This document shows positions 48,679-59,972 of a stretch of DNA of 64,000 nucleotides, piece by piece. The notes under the pieces were generated by a model, which did no database searches, had not been told where the DNA came from, and saw nothing but the letters and a program-made list of their open reading frames with translations. Both the position numbers and the translations under genes were made by a program. Positions within the stretch are counted from its first letter, which is position 1. The number at the start of each line of letters is the position of its first letter. The stretch lies in the NCBI RefSeq assembly GCF_037038585.1, contig NC_092523.1, positions 48,129,501 through 48,193,500 on the forward strand. Direction: 5' to 3'. This DNA is from Patagioenas fasciata. Lineage: Eukaryota; Chordata; Aves; Columbiformes; Columbidae.

Positions 48679-48861
48679 GACTTCACTGATGGTAATGAAA
48701 TCTGTAGACTGCATGAAGGCAAGGTCTTAGAGCAGCTCTCTGAAGAGAACATCGTAGAAGTTGAGAAACCAGGAGGTACCCTTCTCTTCTTCGAGGGACT
48801 TGCCCACTCTTGGGTCCAAATCTCTGAAGGAAAGGTGACTTTAACCTGGTACCCTGCATAG
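48679..48861 (+). CDS. Unassigned exon-like frame (60 codons and a stop)
   Basis: A strong acceptor (pyrimidine-rich tract ending TTTTTCCAG at 48,678) is followed by 60 open codons and TAG. The translation starts DFTDGNEICRLHEGKVLEQL and contains ENIVEVEKPGGTLLFFEG; its composition looks protein-like rather than random. I recognise no family, found no partner exon upstream, and see no AATAAA after the stop. A 60-codon chance frame is not rare in a 27 kb interval, so this may be nothing, or it may be the last exon of an unknown gene or an old pseudogene. Confidence 0.15.
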   Translation, partial: DFTDGNEICRLHEGKVLEQLSEENIVEVEKPGGTLLFFEGLAHSWVQISEGKVTLTWYPA

Positions 48862-51800
48862 AGTGTCTCACCTTAACACCATGTTGTATGCCTGGCCAAG
48901 GGCTTAGCTCTTTGTTGTTCCTGCCTGTCTGTCTTTTGTCAGTCTACTGCCATTTTGTCTCCTTGTGCTGCCCTTTGTGCTCTTCCTTCACTGGAAGCCC
49001 ATTCCCTTCTTCTCTCTGGGTAGCAACTTTCAGGCAGTGGTAGTAACTTACTTGTATTCATTCCCTCATCCATAACCTCCCTTTTTTGCAAGGATTTTCA
49101 TGGTCTCTCTTGCTGGGCATTTTTATTATTATGAACCATAGTTTTATACCACCCAGTCTTTTCCTGCAACACACAGTACCAGGCCAGGCTTTGCACCTGG
49201 CCCTACACGATATTCTCTGTGCATGCTAGGCTGGAAGGGAAGGTGTCATGGTCTTCAGCAATGTTCCTCAGGGTGCTTGACCATGAGCGCACATGAGATG
49301 CAAAGGCAGCCATGCCAAGTTAAATCTCCTACCTTGGGCCTGCAGCCAATGGACTCCTCATTTCTGGAGAACACCGGGAGAAGCAGTGGGGACTCTGCCT
49401 CAGAGCACAGCTCCCTAGAGTGCAGTCAAGAACCTCAACTGAGACTGGAACTTCCTTTGATTCTGGGGTACATTAAATGCCCTCTGCTTAACTTCCTGGG
49501 ATGGCAATAGGAGGTTGAGACCCATGGAAATAAAAGAGGGGAATCCCATCACCTAACAGGGCTTCTCAAGTCTTTTCTTTGGTGGAGCTGTGTTTGCTGT
49601 GACCCTACAGTGACCAGACAGGGGCCTGGGACTACATGGAGCTCCCAAGTAACACACATCAGACCTCAGCACACAGTTGCAGCTAAGACCAAGTTGGCTG
49701 GTGAACCATAGAGCAAGAAAAGCCTTGTTTCCTACAGATATCTGTCATGCTGCCCCTTTCTTGCACTTTCATTATCCCAGCTTTCTCCACCGCTCCAAGA
49801 CCAGCCCCATGACACGTGTGATAGCTAGCCAAGGGGTCCTCAGTGCTGGGTGGCCAGCTGCTGCAGACATCAGCTGGCTGATGGGCCATCGCAGCCAAGT
49901 CCCCTTCCACCTTTGCTCAGCAGGGATGCTCACTGGGTCTCTCCCCATCAGCTGTTGATTTTCACAAAACTTAAAAGGGGTCTGTAAGCTTCCCACCCCC
50001 TTTCAAGTGTGGCTGAGACCCAACAGTACATCAAGAAGGGATGAGGGAGGACTGATGGTCAGACAGACACTCAGCTCAGCCACAGATACATCCTTTCTGG
50101 AGGATGGCACATCATGCTGCTGACTGCCACCACTGCTGGGGCACTGCACTGGCTTGGCTGCCTCTCCTGCTATGCCCTAGCACTGCCCAAAATAGCCTCT
50201 TCTGTTTCAGCCAGGCTTTCCTCCCTGACCATGTGCCCTCAGTGACAAAAATTACTCCAAAATTAGTTTCTCCCTTCGCATCTTGATATGACGCAACGTC
50301 TGATTAAAATTACTTCAGAGTTACCCTCGCAGCCTTGCCACAGGCAGGTGGACTTTTAACAAAACCCCCTCCTCTGCTTGGTGCAAATACCGTGGGCTGG
50401 CCCAAAGGCAGCAGCAGCAGTTTCTCAGTGCTGCTGATTAGGAAATTACTGGCAAACACCAACATTGCAACAGCATCAGCCACATCACCACAGAGGGCAG
50501 CCTCTGCAGGCTGCTGCATCGAGCACAAGGTGCATGGCACCTTCACTACTTCACTGAGGACTTCCAGCAGCCATGGATGGAGATGTCCCCACAAATCATG
50601 CCACTGAGCACTCACGGTGTGGAGGCACAGAGGGCTGGAGCCCCCATGCCCAACAGCAGTGACGGAGGATGGCAGCTGGGGTGGTGGGGAGAAGAAGGTA
50701 GCAGGAAGGTGCTGCTGACCTGGGAGAGGGCATGAGGTGTGGGATGGGGTGCCCCATGGCAGCAGCCCCGGTGTGGATCCCTGGGCAGCACTCTTACATC
50801 AGCCACTCCACTGGTTTGCAACACTCGCCCTTGAGCCTTGGCCCCGCAGCTTGATGCATTGTGGACACGTTGCACAACACCCCTGGACCTGCTCCCCTTC
50901 CCTGCCGGGGATGCCTCGCAGCCAGCTACTGGGAGGCTGAGCAGCAGCCTGCTGGTTGCTGGCAGAAAGGAGAAGATGCTCTGTCCCCCCCGCCTCTAGC
51001 AGGGCACCAGAGGAGGTGGCAGGACCAGGAAGGGTCCCCAAGGATCTACTCCAGCCTAGTGGTAAAGGTGGCTCTTGAGGGACAGTGCTGGGGGAAGGAG
51101 GACTGCCCCACAGGAGGGATGAAGAAGCTCTGCCTCTGCTGCTTCAGCAAGACAGTGGGGCTACACCCCAGGGGTGCGGGAGCCACCACGTCCTGTCCCG
51201 GGGGGGCGTGGGGTAAATCCTCCAGATGAACCAGGAACAAACCCCAGGTAAGACCTGATGGGAAAGTGGGACACTCCTCCCAGAGCTGTCTGTTATGGGC
51301 GGGATTGGTTCTGCAATGCTTCCCCAAAGAGAAACACCCCCAGAACCTCTTCCCCATGACAGGCAGCAAGCCCTTCCTCATCCCTCAGCAAGGTGGGAGG
51401 GGTAGAAAGCTGCGGGGAAGTCACAAAGACCACTATGCAAGGGCCTAGCACAGAGCTAAATATAGGCACTATATCAGCTCTCCAAAGATAACAGCCTGTG
51501 TCCACAGCCCGCCACAACACCCTGCCCCAGCTTCTACCTACCTTTGCTTTGGGGGCAAACACCAAGGAGCAGTTGTGAAACAACTGGCTCTGCTCATGGC
51601 AAACAGGGCTTGTATCACAGGGCACAAACGCACCCTAAGCCACCTCACATGCATTCCTTTCCTGCCTATGGGACTGCCTGGCCAAAAACCCACACAGCTC
51701 AGAGGCAAACCAACACCTCTGTGGTGCTCAGCAGCCAGCAACGTGCAGGAGAAACCTGTGACAGAGCAAAGCAACAAGTGCAAATCAGGTCGAGGCTTCC

Positions 51801-52178
51801 TGAGTTTTGGGCTCATCCTGTTAAACTCAATGCTTCCACCTGAATATCTCTGATGCCCCAAGACCAGTCATGCTGAGCCAGGCTGTGATGGCCCTGCCTG
51901 GAGGAGGCAGCAGTGGAGAGGGCCTGAGGGCTCTGCCACCTTATTGGGTCTCTGCCTGTTGCTCCCAGGCACATGTAAACTTGCCCCCCCTCATCCTTTC
52001 TGTAAACTCCATCACTAAGCAGCATGTGCTGAAAATTCACTGTAACCTCAACACATATTACTGTGAGCCTGCAAAACTCCTGCAGCAGGTACATCTTTCA
52101 GCTCTCTCTCCCCAACTTTAAATCTTATCACTGCTTTTGTGTAAGAGGGGTTTATAAAATAAAAAAGAATGTGTTTTT

Positions 52179-52192
52179 CCCCCCCCCCCCCC
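52179..52192 (+). repeat. C14 homopolymer
   Basis: Fourteen C bases; on the other strand a G14 run that could stack into a quadruplex. Confidence 0.8.
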
Positions 52193-53093
52193 AAACCCTT
52201 TTGCCTCACAGAGCAGTAAGTTCATGGAATAGCAGCTTCCAGCAAGATGTCTCTGGCTTTAACAATAGCAGTGTGTGTTTCCACAAGTTAATTGAAAACA
52301 AATGTTGACACTTCAATCCTGCTTTTATGCTCTGTAAGAGACACGACACAGAGCAGCATTGCTCACAGCTGTGCTGTTAGAGGCCAGATGTGGCACCAAA
52401 AAAAAGCCAAATACTACTATTCCCACTGTTGCCATGGGGAAAAGGTAGATGCACCACCCCACCCCACCTCACAGCAGGATTTACAGCCTCTGCTGCTTGC
52501 TCATAGAGGTGGTAATTGTCCCCAAAGCCACTTCCCCACTAGGGCAGCCAGCTCCATGCACATCTTTTGCATGGCTGAGGACATCGAGCTTTGTGCTAAA
52601 GTGGGCTCAGGAGCAGCCTGGGAGCACAGATGGGAGCTGGCAGCAGGAGGGTGGCTGGGAAAGACCTCTTAGCTCAGCTGGCCCCGCAAAGCACTGGGGG
52701 TCTGTGCCAGAGCATCAACTCACCTGACGGATGTTTTTCAGCATGATAGAAACACCTTCGCAGCTGTACCTAGAAAGAGACTCCCCTGGGACGGGTCTCT
52801 GTGCCAGTGGGGCTCTCCAGATGTTTTTTCCTACCATAAACCACCTCTCTGTGAAAGTAATTTTTTCTGCTCCACACCATAAGTATTGTCTGGAAAGACG
52901 ATTCTGGAGTAGCCCCTGGAGATTAATACCCAGTGCCAGCACTGCAGCCTGGAGCTGCAGTCACAAGATGTGGAGGTGTGTAACGCTCCTCCCCACCCAG
53001 ACCTGAGCACCCAAACACCCAGGGCCAGCCCAGCTGAGAAGATCAGTACCCCCAAAAGGTTTTCCTGCCTCAAGAACATGTTCCTGTAGGTTT

Positions 53094-53528
53094 AGAATCA
53101 TAGACTCATAGAATAGTTTGGGTTGGAAGGAACCTTTGAAGGCCGTCCAGTCCAACCTCCTGCCATGAGCTGGAACATCAACTAGATCAGGTTGCTCAGA
53201 GCCCTGTCCAGCCTGGCCTTGAATGTCTCCAGGGATGGGGCATCCACCCCCTCTCTAGGCCACCTGTGTCAGTGTTTTACCACACTCATTGTAAATAATT
53301 TCTTCCCCATGTCTAGCCTGAATCTCCACTCTTTTAGTTTAAAACCATCACCCCTTGTACTGTCATAACATGCCCTGCTAAAAAGTCTGTCCCCATCCTC
53401 CTTACAGGCTTCTTTTAAGTACTGAAAGGCCACAATAAGGTCTCCAGGGAACAACGTCAACTCTCTCGGCCTGTCCTCATGGGAGAGGTGTTCCAGCCTC
53501 CATCCTCCTCTGGACCCTCTCCAGGCGT
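53094..53528 (-). mobile_element. CR1 LINE, 5'-truncated copy in minus orientation
   Basis: Reverse complement of the CR1 3' end. It begins AGAATCATAGACTCATAGAA, continues TTTGGGTTGGAAGGAACC and GTCCAGTCCAACCTCCTGCC, and runs to TCCTCTGGACCCTCTCCAGG. The copy is about 435 bases and lies directly against the shore of the PPP1R3B CpG island, about 0.4 kb from the first exon. Confidence 0.92.
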
Positions 53529-53559
53529 TTAGCCCTTACCTATTTATTTGCGACGTCCA

Positions 53560-54240
53560 CAAAGCCCCACTCTGCCCTCCCGGGCGGGCAGGGACAGCAG
53601 GGTGTCACAGGAGCCACACAGGCCGCAGGACAGAAAGGGGCCGGGAGCATCCGAGGCCCGACACGGCGCTCGTACCTGCCGCCAGAGCAGCTGTCCCTGC
53701 CCGGGGAAGAACGGAGGGCCTCCCCTTCCCCAGCTCCTCCCGAGCCGCCGGCCATAGACATCACGCCCGCCCGCCCACCCACCCACCGCCCCGACACGGG
53801 CTTCCCCGCAGCGGTCCCCGGCCTTCGCGTGCCGGGCGCCCGGCGGCCTATTGGCCCCCCGCCGCGCTAGGAGCGCGCTGATTGGCTGCGGCGCGGGCCG
53901 GCCGTGCGGGCGGGGCGGGCGGGCGGCCTTAAGGCACTGGGTCGGGCGCTGCCTGGGTGGCGGCTTTGGGACTGGTCTCATGCACTGCAGCAGGTATGGT
54001 TTCCCTGGGATTCCTCGTCGTCTTTCTATCTGCTGCCGCTCGCGTCCTGCCCTGCTGTCGCTTGGCTTTCTGGGTGCATGCTGTGTCTCCTGGTGCGTGA
54101 TCGCGGTACCTGTGCTCCCCGCCACGGTGCTGCTAGCGGGGACGGGAGTGGGGTGGTGTATCCTCCAGGCTTGGCTCCTGCAGCTCCCCGGGTGAGCCGG
54201 GAGCGATAGCCCTGGCCGGCGGGGCTGCCCCTCCTCTGAG
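53560..54240 (+). promoter_or_regulatory. PPP1R3B: CpG-island promoter of PPP1R3B
   Basis: GC-rich, CpG-dense sequence with two ATTGG (inverted CCAAT) boxes at 53,850-53,854 and 53,881-53,885 and a run of GC boxes (GGGCGGGGCGGGCGGGCGG, about 53,908-53,926). There is no TATA box. Transcription probably starts around 53,930-53,960, since exon 1 must end at the GTATGG donor at 53,994. The CCAAT pair with spaced GC boxes is typical of NF-Y/Sp1 promoters. Confidence 0.7.
53980..53993 (+). CDS. PPP1R3B: PPP1R3B exon 1: first codons of an extended N-terminus
   Basis: The exon ends CAG|GTATGG at 53,993. An ATG at 53,980 gives M-H-C-S plus two bases, which join in frame with the acceptor at 56,967 to give MHCSRVLDYFPHKQA in front of the usual MAVDVAMQLYL. 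The joined frame (14 + 892 bases) encodes 301 residues. The paralog PPP1R3C also begins in a short first exon with MSCTR before its VDVAMRLCL, so the start and intron position appear ancestral. The context of this ATG is weak (C at -3), while the ATG at 56,998 is strong (G at -3, G at +4), so both products may be made by leaky scanning. Confidence 0.6.
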
Positions 54241-56966
54241 CTCTGTTCTGCTGCCTTCCCCGGATCAGCTGGCGTGTCCCGGAGTCCCGGTGGGGCTGAG
54301 TGGTGGGTCCCGGCTCGGGTTTGCAGCGCTGCTTTTGCTTGCAAAGCGGGGAACAGAAAGGACGACCTGTGGCAGGGCCAACACATCGCCCGGACCTCAG
54401 ATAAATGCCTACAGGATCTGGGCTGTTCCCTTGGAACAGCTTGGTATTTCCTGAACCAGAGAGAAGAGGGCAGAAAAGCTGAGTGCTGGTTCATCCAGCA
54501 CTGTGGCACATCTAAAAACTTCTGGTTTATAGCAGCTGCTGCACATCAAGCCCTCCTGCAAGAGGGTTGCCTGTTTACAAATAGTACTGGGAGCAGAATG
54601 GAGCCAATTAAGAGGTTTCGATAAATGTAGGTGTGATTACTTTCTTCTGACCTGCTTCTCCTTTCTAGAAATAAAGGAGAGAAGAGTCAGCAGTGACATC
54701 TTCTTCTGGAGAGGGTAAAGCTGTGAGAAGATGTCCAGAGGCAGAATCTAATCTGTCTTCTTCCTTTTGAGAAGAGGAGGAGTTGGCCGCAGTCCCTGCA
54801 CAGGGCTGCCTGCCTTGTGCTGCTTGCTTCTTAGAGCTCCCTTTCCTGTATGAGCTCTCAAAACTATTTCCCTGCTTCCACTTGAAGTTCAAGACAGCCA
54901 ACGCTAGCCCAGAAAGGGAAACCCTCATCTATGGCTGTGAGTTGGGCATCAGCAGTCTCTCCAGAGCAGAAAGAGATGTCTGGGGTATTAAGTGAGCTGA
55001 AAAAGTTTGCAAAAGCATGCAGCTCAGCCTACTAGTAGGTTTGAAAAGCTCTTACTGTAGTTATTAGCTTGGAAAAATGCTCCAAGTAATGCAAATCAGG
55101 CTGGATATTTCATGCCTCTTCATTCTGAAAATGGTGAATAACCAAGGCTTCCTTTAGAAACCTGAGTTCTCAGCACTTAGGGGAATTTAGCTGAATAAAT
55201 TTCCCTGGGAAAAGATGCAATGTGGATGAAACTGGCCCCAGTAAGAGAGAAGTATCGGCGGCTGCATTAATTTAAAGGAAGCAATGGCATATACAAGGTG
55301 TTAATAAAACCGTGGCAAAACCAGGTAGAGATGAGCAGAATGGTGTTAGCAGACAAGTGGATCTGCTGTCTGTCTTGTATGGCTGCCCTTGAGCTTGAAG
55401 GAGGCAATGGAGAGGGAGTTAGGTGGTAGGTGTGTTGGGAAGCAAGCCTTGGTACACGTGCTGTAAGTAAACAGGTGCCCTTGCTGAATGGATGCTGTGA
55501 AAGCCTGCTCAGAGCCGCTCTGTTGGTGTTGCAGGGTGGGGAGTTAAAGCACTGAATCGGAGAGCGTAGCTCTTGCTTTTTTTGGCACGGGGGCAGTGAT
55601 CAAGTAGTAGAGCTGGCTGTCCATGGTTTTGGCAGCCAGAGCTCTGCTGCATCACGTGGCCACTGCTACCGCTGCTGGCTCACCCTGCTCTGCGTCGTGG
55701 GAGCAGCTTTGGAGCCTGATCTGCAGCCAAAAGGGATTCTTATTGAGGGAATACTCTGTTTAAGGTCAGCTGCAGCACAGTTGACTTAAGGGGGATGTGT
55801 GTGATAAATCTGTCCAGGGGTTTATCCAGAGGCAAGCCAAAGAAATTCTGCCAAAAGCATCCAGGCAAATCTCAGTGTAAAAGCAGGAGCGGTAGGTACA
55901 GTGTTCTGGGAGCTGCTCTGCAGCAGAGGTAACTCCAGGGCTGTGTCTGGTGAGGTGCTGGTGAGAGCTGCCCTAAACTGGGTGCAAAGAGAGGAACAGT
56001 GCTGCATCCCTGGAGGAATGGGCTGGATGCTGGAGGAGGAGATGCTGTGGTGGATGGGCACATGGCCTGTGTCTTCCAGGAGAAGGGCTTGTTTCCAAAG
56101 GCTTGGTCAAAATTAAGTTAGGTGAGTGGTGTCTGGCAGAGCCCTGTGGCTGTACAGGTGTTTCCCAGGGGCTCAGGGCAAGTGCTGTGAAGGCTTGAGT
56201 TGTGAGCTCTGCGCTGGCGGTGAAACCTGCTGGGCCATCTGAGCTGATATCTCTTTTAAAGTGCAGCAGAGGGAAGAAAGTGGCTCCTCTGTAGGCGTGG
56301 AGCTATGTCAGCTGAGTGTACCCTCCTGCTCTATCAGACTTGCTATCCTTACAATACCACTTGCAGGCATTTTAGATAGAACAGGGAGACAAAGTAGGTA
56401 GCTAAACCAGTGGGTGCTTTTTAGCCTATAAAAATATCAGACACTTGAGGTTTTATGAAAGGTGAGGTCAGTTGCGTACAGCAGCTTGTGACAAACTGAG
56501 GTCCTGCTCCTGCAAAAACATCCAGTGCCCTGAAGACAGTCTCTCCTGGAGGGAGGAGAGCTCAGCAGAAATACTGCTTTATATTGCATTGGAATTGGAT
56601 AATCTCTAGATTTTGTGGACATCAGCAGGACTGAACCATGGTTTTTGCTTTGGGTTAGACATGCTTTGGAGCCTGCTATTGCTAGCCTAGTAGGACAGTG
56701 CTTGTGTGTCTTCAAATGGTGACTTTGTCCCTGTAGCAATTGTAAGAGATGTTGTTCACAGGCACTTCTGCTGTAGCACGTTTCTTATTGCGTCTGTAAA
56801 TCACACCATGCAAGTACCTGCCTTTAATTAAGCTTGAGGGACTCGTGGAGTTGGTGGAAGAAAGTTTCTTTGAGATGGCTGGGGTAAAGTGGTGTAGCAT
56901 TTGTCTGGCAAAAGTCATATTAAAATGCTTTTTTAACAACAACTGACCCTTCTTCTCATCTTCCAG
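53994..56966 (+). other. PPP1R3B: PPP1R3B intron 1
   Basis: A 2,973-base intron bounded by GTATGG and a TTCTTCTCATCTTCCAG acceptor. The first 250 bases belong to the CpG island. Open frames inside (e.g. 54,274-54,624) have no recognisable content. No repeat element was identified in it. Confidence 0.7.
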
Positions 56967-56997
56967 AGTATTAGACTATTTTCCTCACAAACAAGCA

Positions 56998-57858
56998 ATG
57001 GCTGTGGATGTAGCAATGCAGCTATACCTATGCTCTTCACCCTTGAGAAGAGAGAAGTGTACCTGCAAAATTGCTCCGACGCCAAGCAAGCCATTGCGGC
57101 CCTGCATCCAGCTGAGCAGCAAGACTGTGCTGAATGGACCAGAAGCAGCAGCAAACTCCTTTGCACACAACAAAGTGAAGAAAAGGGTGTCATTTGCAGA
57201 TAGCAGAGGCTTCGCTCTGACGATGGTGAAGGTGTTCTCGGAGTTTGATGATCCACTAGATATTCCTTTCAACATCACTGAGCTGATAGACAACATTGTG
57301 GGCCTGACAACAGTGGAGAGGGACAGCTTTGTCCTGGATTTTGTTCAGCCTTCTGTGGACTACCTGGACTTCAGAAACCGCCTCCAGGCAGACTGTGTTT
57401 GCCTTGAAAACTGTATGCTAAAGGAGCGATCTGTTGTGGGAACAGTGAAGGTGAAGAACCTTGCTTTTGAAAAGACTGTGAAGATCAGGATGACATTTGA
57501 CACCTGGAAAAGCTTTGTAGATTACCCGTGCCAGTATGTCAGGGATACGTACGGAGGGTCAGATCGGGACACGTTTTCCTTTGACATCAGCTTGCCAGAG
57601 GGAATTCAATCCCATGAACGAGTAGAGTTTGCCATCTCCTTTGAGTGCGATGGGAAGGTGTACTGGGATAGCAACAGGGGCACAAATTACAGGATCATAC
57701 GGTCAGAACTGAAGTCTGCCCAGGAAGCTGCCCGCCTGCCCCGAGGTCCTGACTTCAGTAGCGCCTTTGACCAGTTTGGGAGCCCTCGGTGCTCCTACGG
57801 CCTCTTTGCTGAGTGGCCCAGCTATTCAGGCTATGAGAAGTTGGGGCCTTACTATTGA
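56998..57858 (+). CDS. PPP1R3B: Protein phosphatase 1 regulatory subunit 3B (glycogen-targeting subunit GL)
   Basis: Targets PP1 to glycogen, where the complex dephosphorylates and activates glycogen synthase; a major liver form. The frame has 286 residues (human 285) and is collinear with the human protein. Visible features: KPLRPCIQLSS near the N-terminus; the PP1-docking RVSF motif in KKRVSFADS at 63-66; a CBM21 glycogen-binding domain at about 126-234 with the WDSNRGTNYRII signature at 223-234; and the C-terminal EWPSYSGYEKLGPYY, which in GL binds phosphorylase a and inhibits the complex. All key residues are present, so the gene looks functional. The whole frame is in exon 2 (from 56,967). 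The ATG at 56,998 matches the known mammalian start; an upstream in-frame start through exon 1 is listed separately. Confidence 0.98.
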   Translation: MAVDVAMQLYLCSSPLRREKCTCKIAPTPSKPLRPCIQLSSKTVLNGPEAAANSFAHNKVKKRVSFADSRGFALTMVKVFSEFDDPLDIPFNITELIDNIVGLTTVERDSFVLDFVQPSVDYLDFRNRLQADCVCLENCMLKERSVVGTVKVKNLAFEKTVKIRMTFDTWKSFVDYPCQYVRDTYGGSDRDTFSFDISLPEGIQSHERVEFAISFECDGKVYWDSNRGTNYRIIRSELKSAQEAARLPRGPDFSSAFDQFGSPRCSYGLFAEWPSYSGYEKLGPYY

Positions 57859-59939
57859 CTCAACGACAAAGTTCTGATTGACTGACTGTTGCTGGCATGT
57901 CAGCAGGCCTGGGAGCTGGTCTGAACGTGAGGTGTACGGAAAGGTAGAAGAAGTACAGCTCCATGTAGCTCTGCATGAGCCTCCCAGCAAAACCAGATGT
58001 GCAGTGCTCTGCTGGCAGTGGGCTTATAGTCAGAGAAGCATCTCTGGCATAAAGGGTTGCCTTCCCTGCCTCAGCTGGATAACTGGCTCTAGGGATGCTC
58101 AAAGGACCAGGGGCCATTGCTCTTACGTCTCTTCAGTGCTGCTACTCCTTCATCTTCTATAAAGCTGCTAGTCTCCAGGGAAACACTACAGTCTGAGCTA
58201 CATAGTGGTGACTGGTTTGTATTGCTTGTCTAGTGTTAAAAGGCTTTTTCAAAATATGTTCTAGAATGACTTTTTTTTAGTGAGCTGTACTTCAGCTGCA
58301 GGGTTCACCTTGCAAAGCTGGCCTGTGCCTGTTGGGAAATGGAGTGGGTGTCTTGCACGGAACTGAGTCCTGTTCTTGCACATGTCCTTGTGTGAGATCT
58401 TTCCTACAGGAGGCAGAAATCATGTTTTGAAGTGAAAATGCAACTGTGATGACAGGAAATGTGGCCCTACAGCCTGCCATATTAGGAGACGTATGTGCCT
58501 GTGGGAGAGGATCTGATATGCTTAGTCACCAGTTGTTTTATCAGCTGATCTTGAAAAACTCTCGTTGTATTCTTGGTGTTACCAGAAATAGAGATTAGCT
58601 GTAGCTGTCTGGTGCTTGTAACAGCTGTGGGTGGACAGCCTTTACTGCCTTCTTCAAAACCTCCTTGTTTCTTTAAGCACAAGTGACCGATGATGCTTTT
58701 TCCACTTGATGGACATCCGAAGTCAGCTGTTGGCAATGCTGGGACCTGAAAACGCAGTTCTTCCTCCTGTGGACTGTGAAACAGGGTTTTGCCCAGCTGG
58801 GGCCCAAATCCTGTGCAGAAGACTGTGCTCAAGTGTTACAGGAGCTAAACACAAATGGACCATATGGCTACTCTATGCTGTGTCCTGTTAAAGAGGGTGA
58901 CTGTTCTATACCTACTCTGGTGGAAGTGCCTTGAGGGAGAAGGGGGTGGTACATGTGATCCCAACACTGCTTTGGGATAAACAGGCTTTGGAAATGGCAT
59001 TTCTTTTAAAAAATCTCCTAATGCTTTGTTACTCTGTGCCATGGACTGCTTGGCAGCTAATGGCTTGGCACTGCTCACACATGGGGATGCTGTGGCTATA
59101 CTGGGTGAACATAAACATGCTTGGCTTCCCTCACTGTTGTAGCAGTAGCTGCCATTTCAACCTGTAAATGCTCAAACTTTGCACCTCTGTGTCCATAAGA
59201 AGTGGCTTATGCCACCTGTGCAAAGAACTAGCTATGAGGAGTGTGAGATGGGGGATTATCCTGACACCACCCCGGATATGAAACAAATCACTCATGTGAG
59301 ACATCCCTGTCTTCAGAGGTGGCTTGTCTTCTGGGCCTGTGCTCCAGGTGAGGTGGCCAGCTTGTACAGTGCCCAACAACCTCACAAAGCTGCTTGCATA
59401 CTAGTTTAACAGAACACATTAATCCCTCAGCTCAAAGAGAGAGTGCTGAATAGTTTGTGTAAGTAGAGATCCAGGGAATCTTACTTTTTCTAGTGCATAA
59501 GCTTTATATAATTTTTTGTGTGCCTATAATAGCCTATGGATGGGTTGGAGAGAAGCAATGGGCTAGACTACTTAACTTTTTAAACCTAGCTTTTTAATTC
59601 TGGAGACTACTGTATAAAATACTTAGAAGCTGTTTTACCCTAATCTAGAAGGGGTACTATGATCATTGTTGGATGCTGAGAGGGACAAGAAGAGCTTGCA
59701 CAATTAATAGCTAGCCTTCAACTGCTGCTTTTTCAAAACCTGGCATCAATGTTGTCACTGTGTTTGATCATTTAGTCCAGGTGGTAAATTTACTTTCTAG
59801 CCCAGAGCTCATCAGACTTGGTTACTCTGCTCAAGCAGCTTCCCAAGTCAGCCCTAATAACCTGCATCTGGTCTCTCTTGAAGGGACTAGCTTGGCTTGA
59901 ACCTGGTTTTAAACTTAAAGCAAGTCTGAGTGATGTTGA

Positions 59940-59972
59940 TTTTTTTTTTTTTTTTTTTTTCTTTCTTTCTTA
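59940..59972 (+). repeat. T21 run followed by CTTT units in the 3' UTR
   Basis: Twenty-one T bases followed by CTTTCTTTCTT: a U-rich tract in the PPP1R3B transcript, probably a slippage product. Confidence 0.8.

Larger units (their letters stand above)
26261..53093. other. 27 kb gene-poor interval between the LRP gene and PPP1R3B
   Basis: No gene can be supported. Open frames are short and without domains, apart from one isolated exon-like frame at 48,679 listed separately. I looked for MFHAS1 and ERI1, which lie between CLDN23 and PPP1R3B in human, and see no trace of either. The interval holds CR1 fragments, homopolymer and dinucleotide runs and AT-rich blocks (about 27.5-28.6 kb and 43.9-44.1 kb). 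It lies upstream of PPP1R3B and could carry distal enhancers, but nothing in the sequence alone proves one. Confidence 0.55.

Noticed and set aside
26261-53093. Presence of MFHAS1 or ERI1 between the LRP gene and PPP1R3B
   Set aside because: MFHAS1 would show a single frame of about 1,000 codons of leucine-rich repeats, and ERI1 would show several short exons with DEDDh exonuclease motifs; neither is seen.
53544-54509. A 321-codon minus-strand frame over the PPP1R3B promoter
   Set aside because: Another GC-rich chance frame crossing the promoter and exon 1; no domain and no plausible start context.
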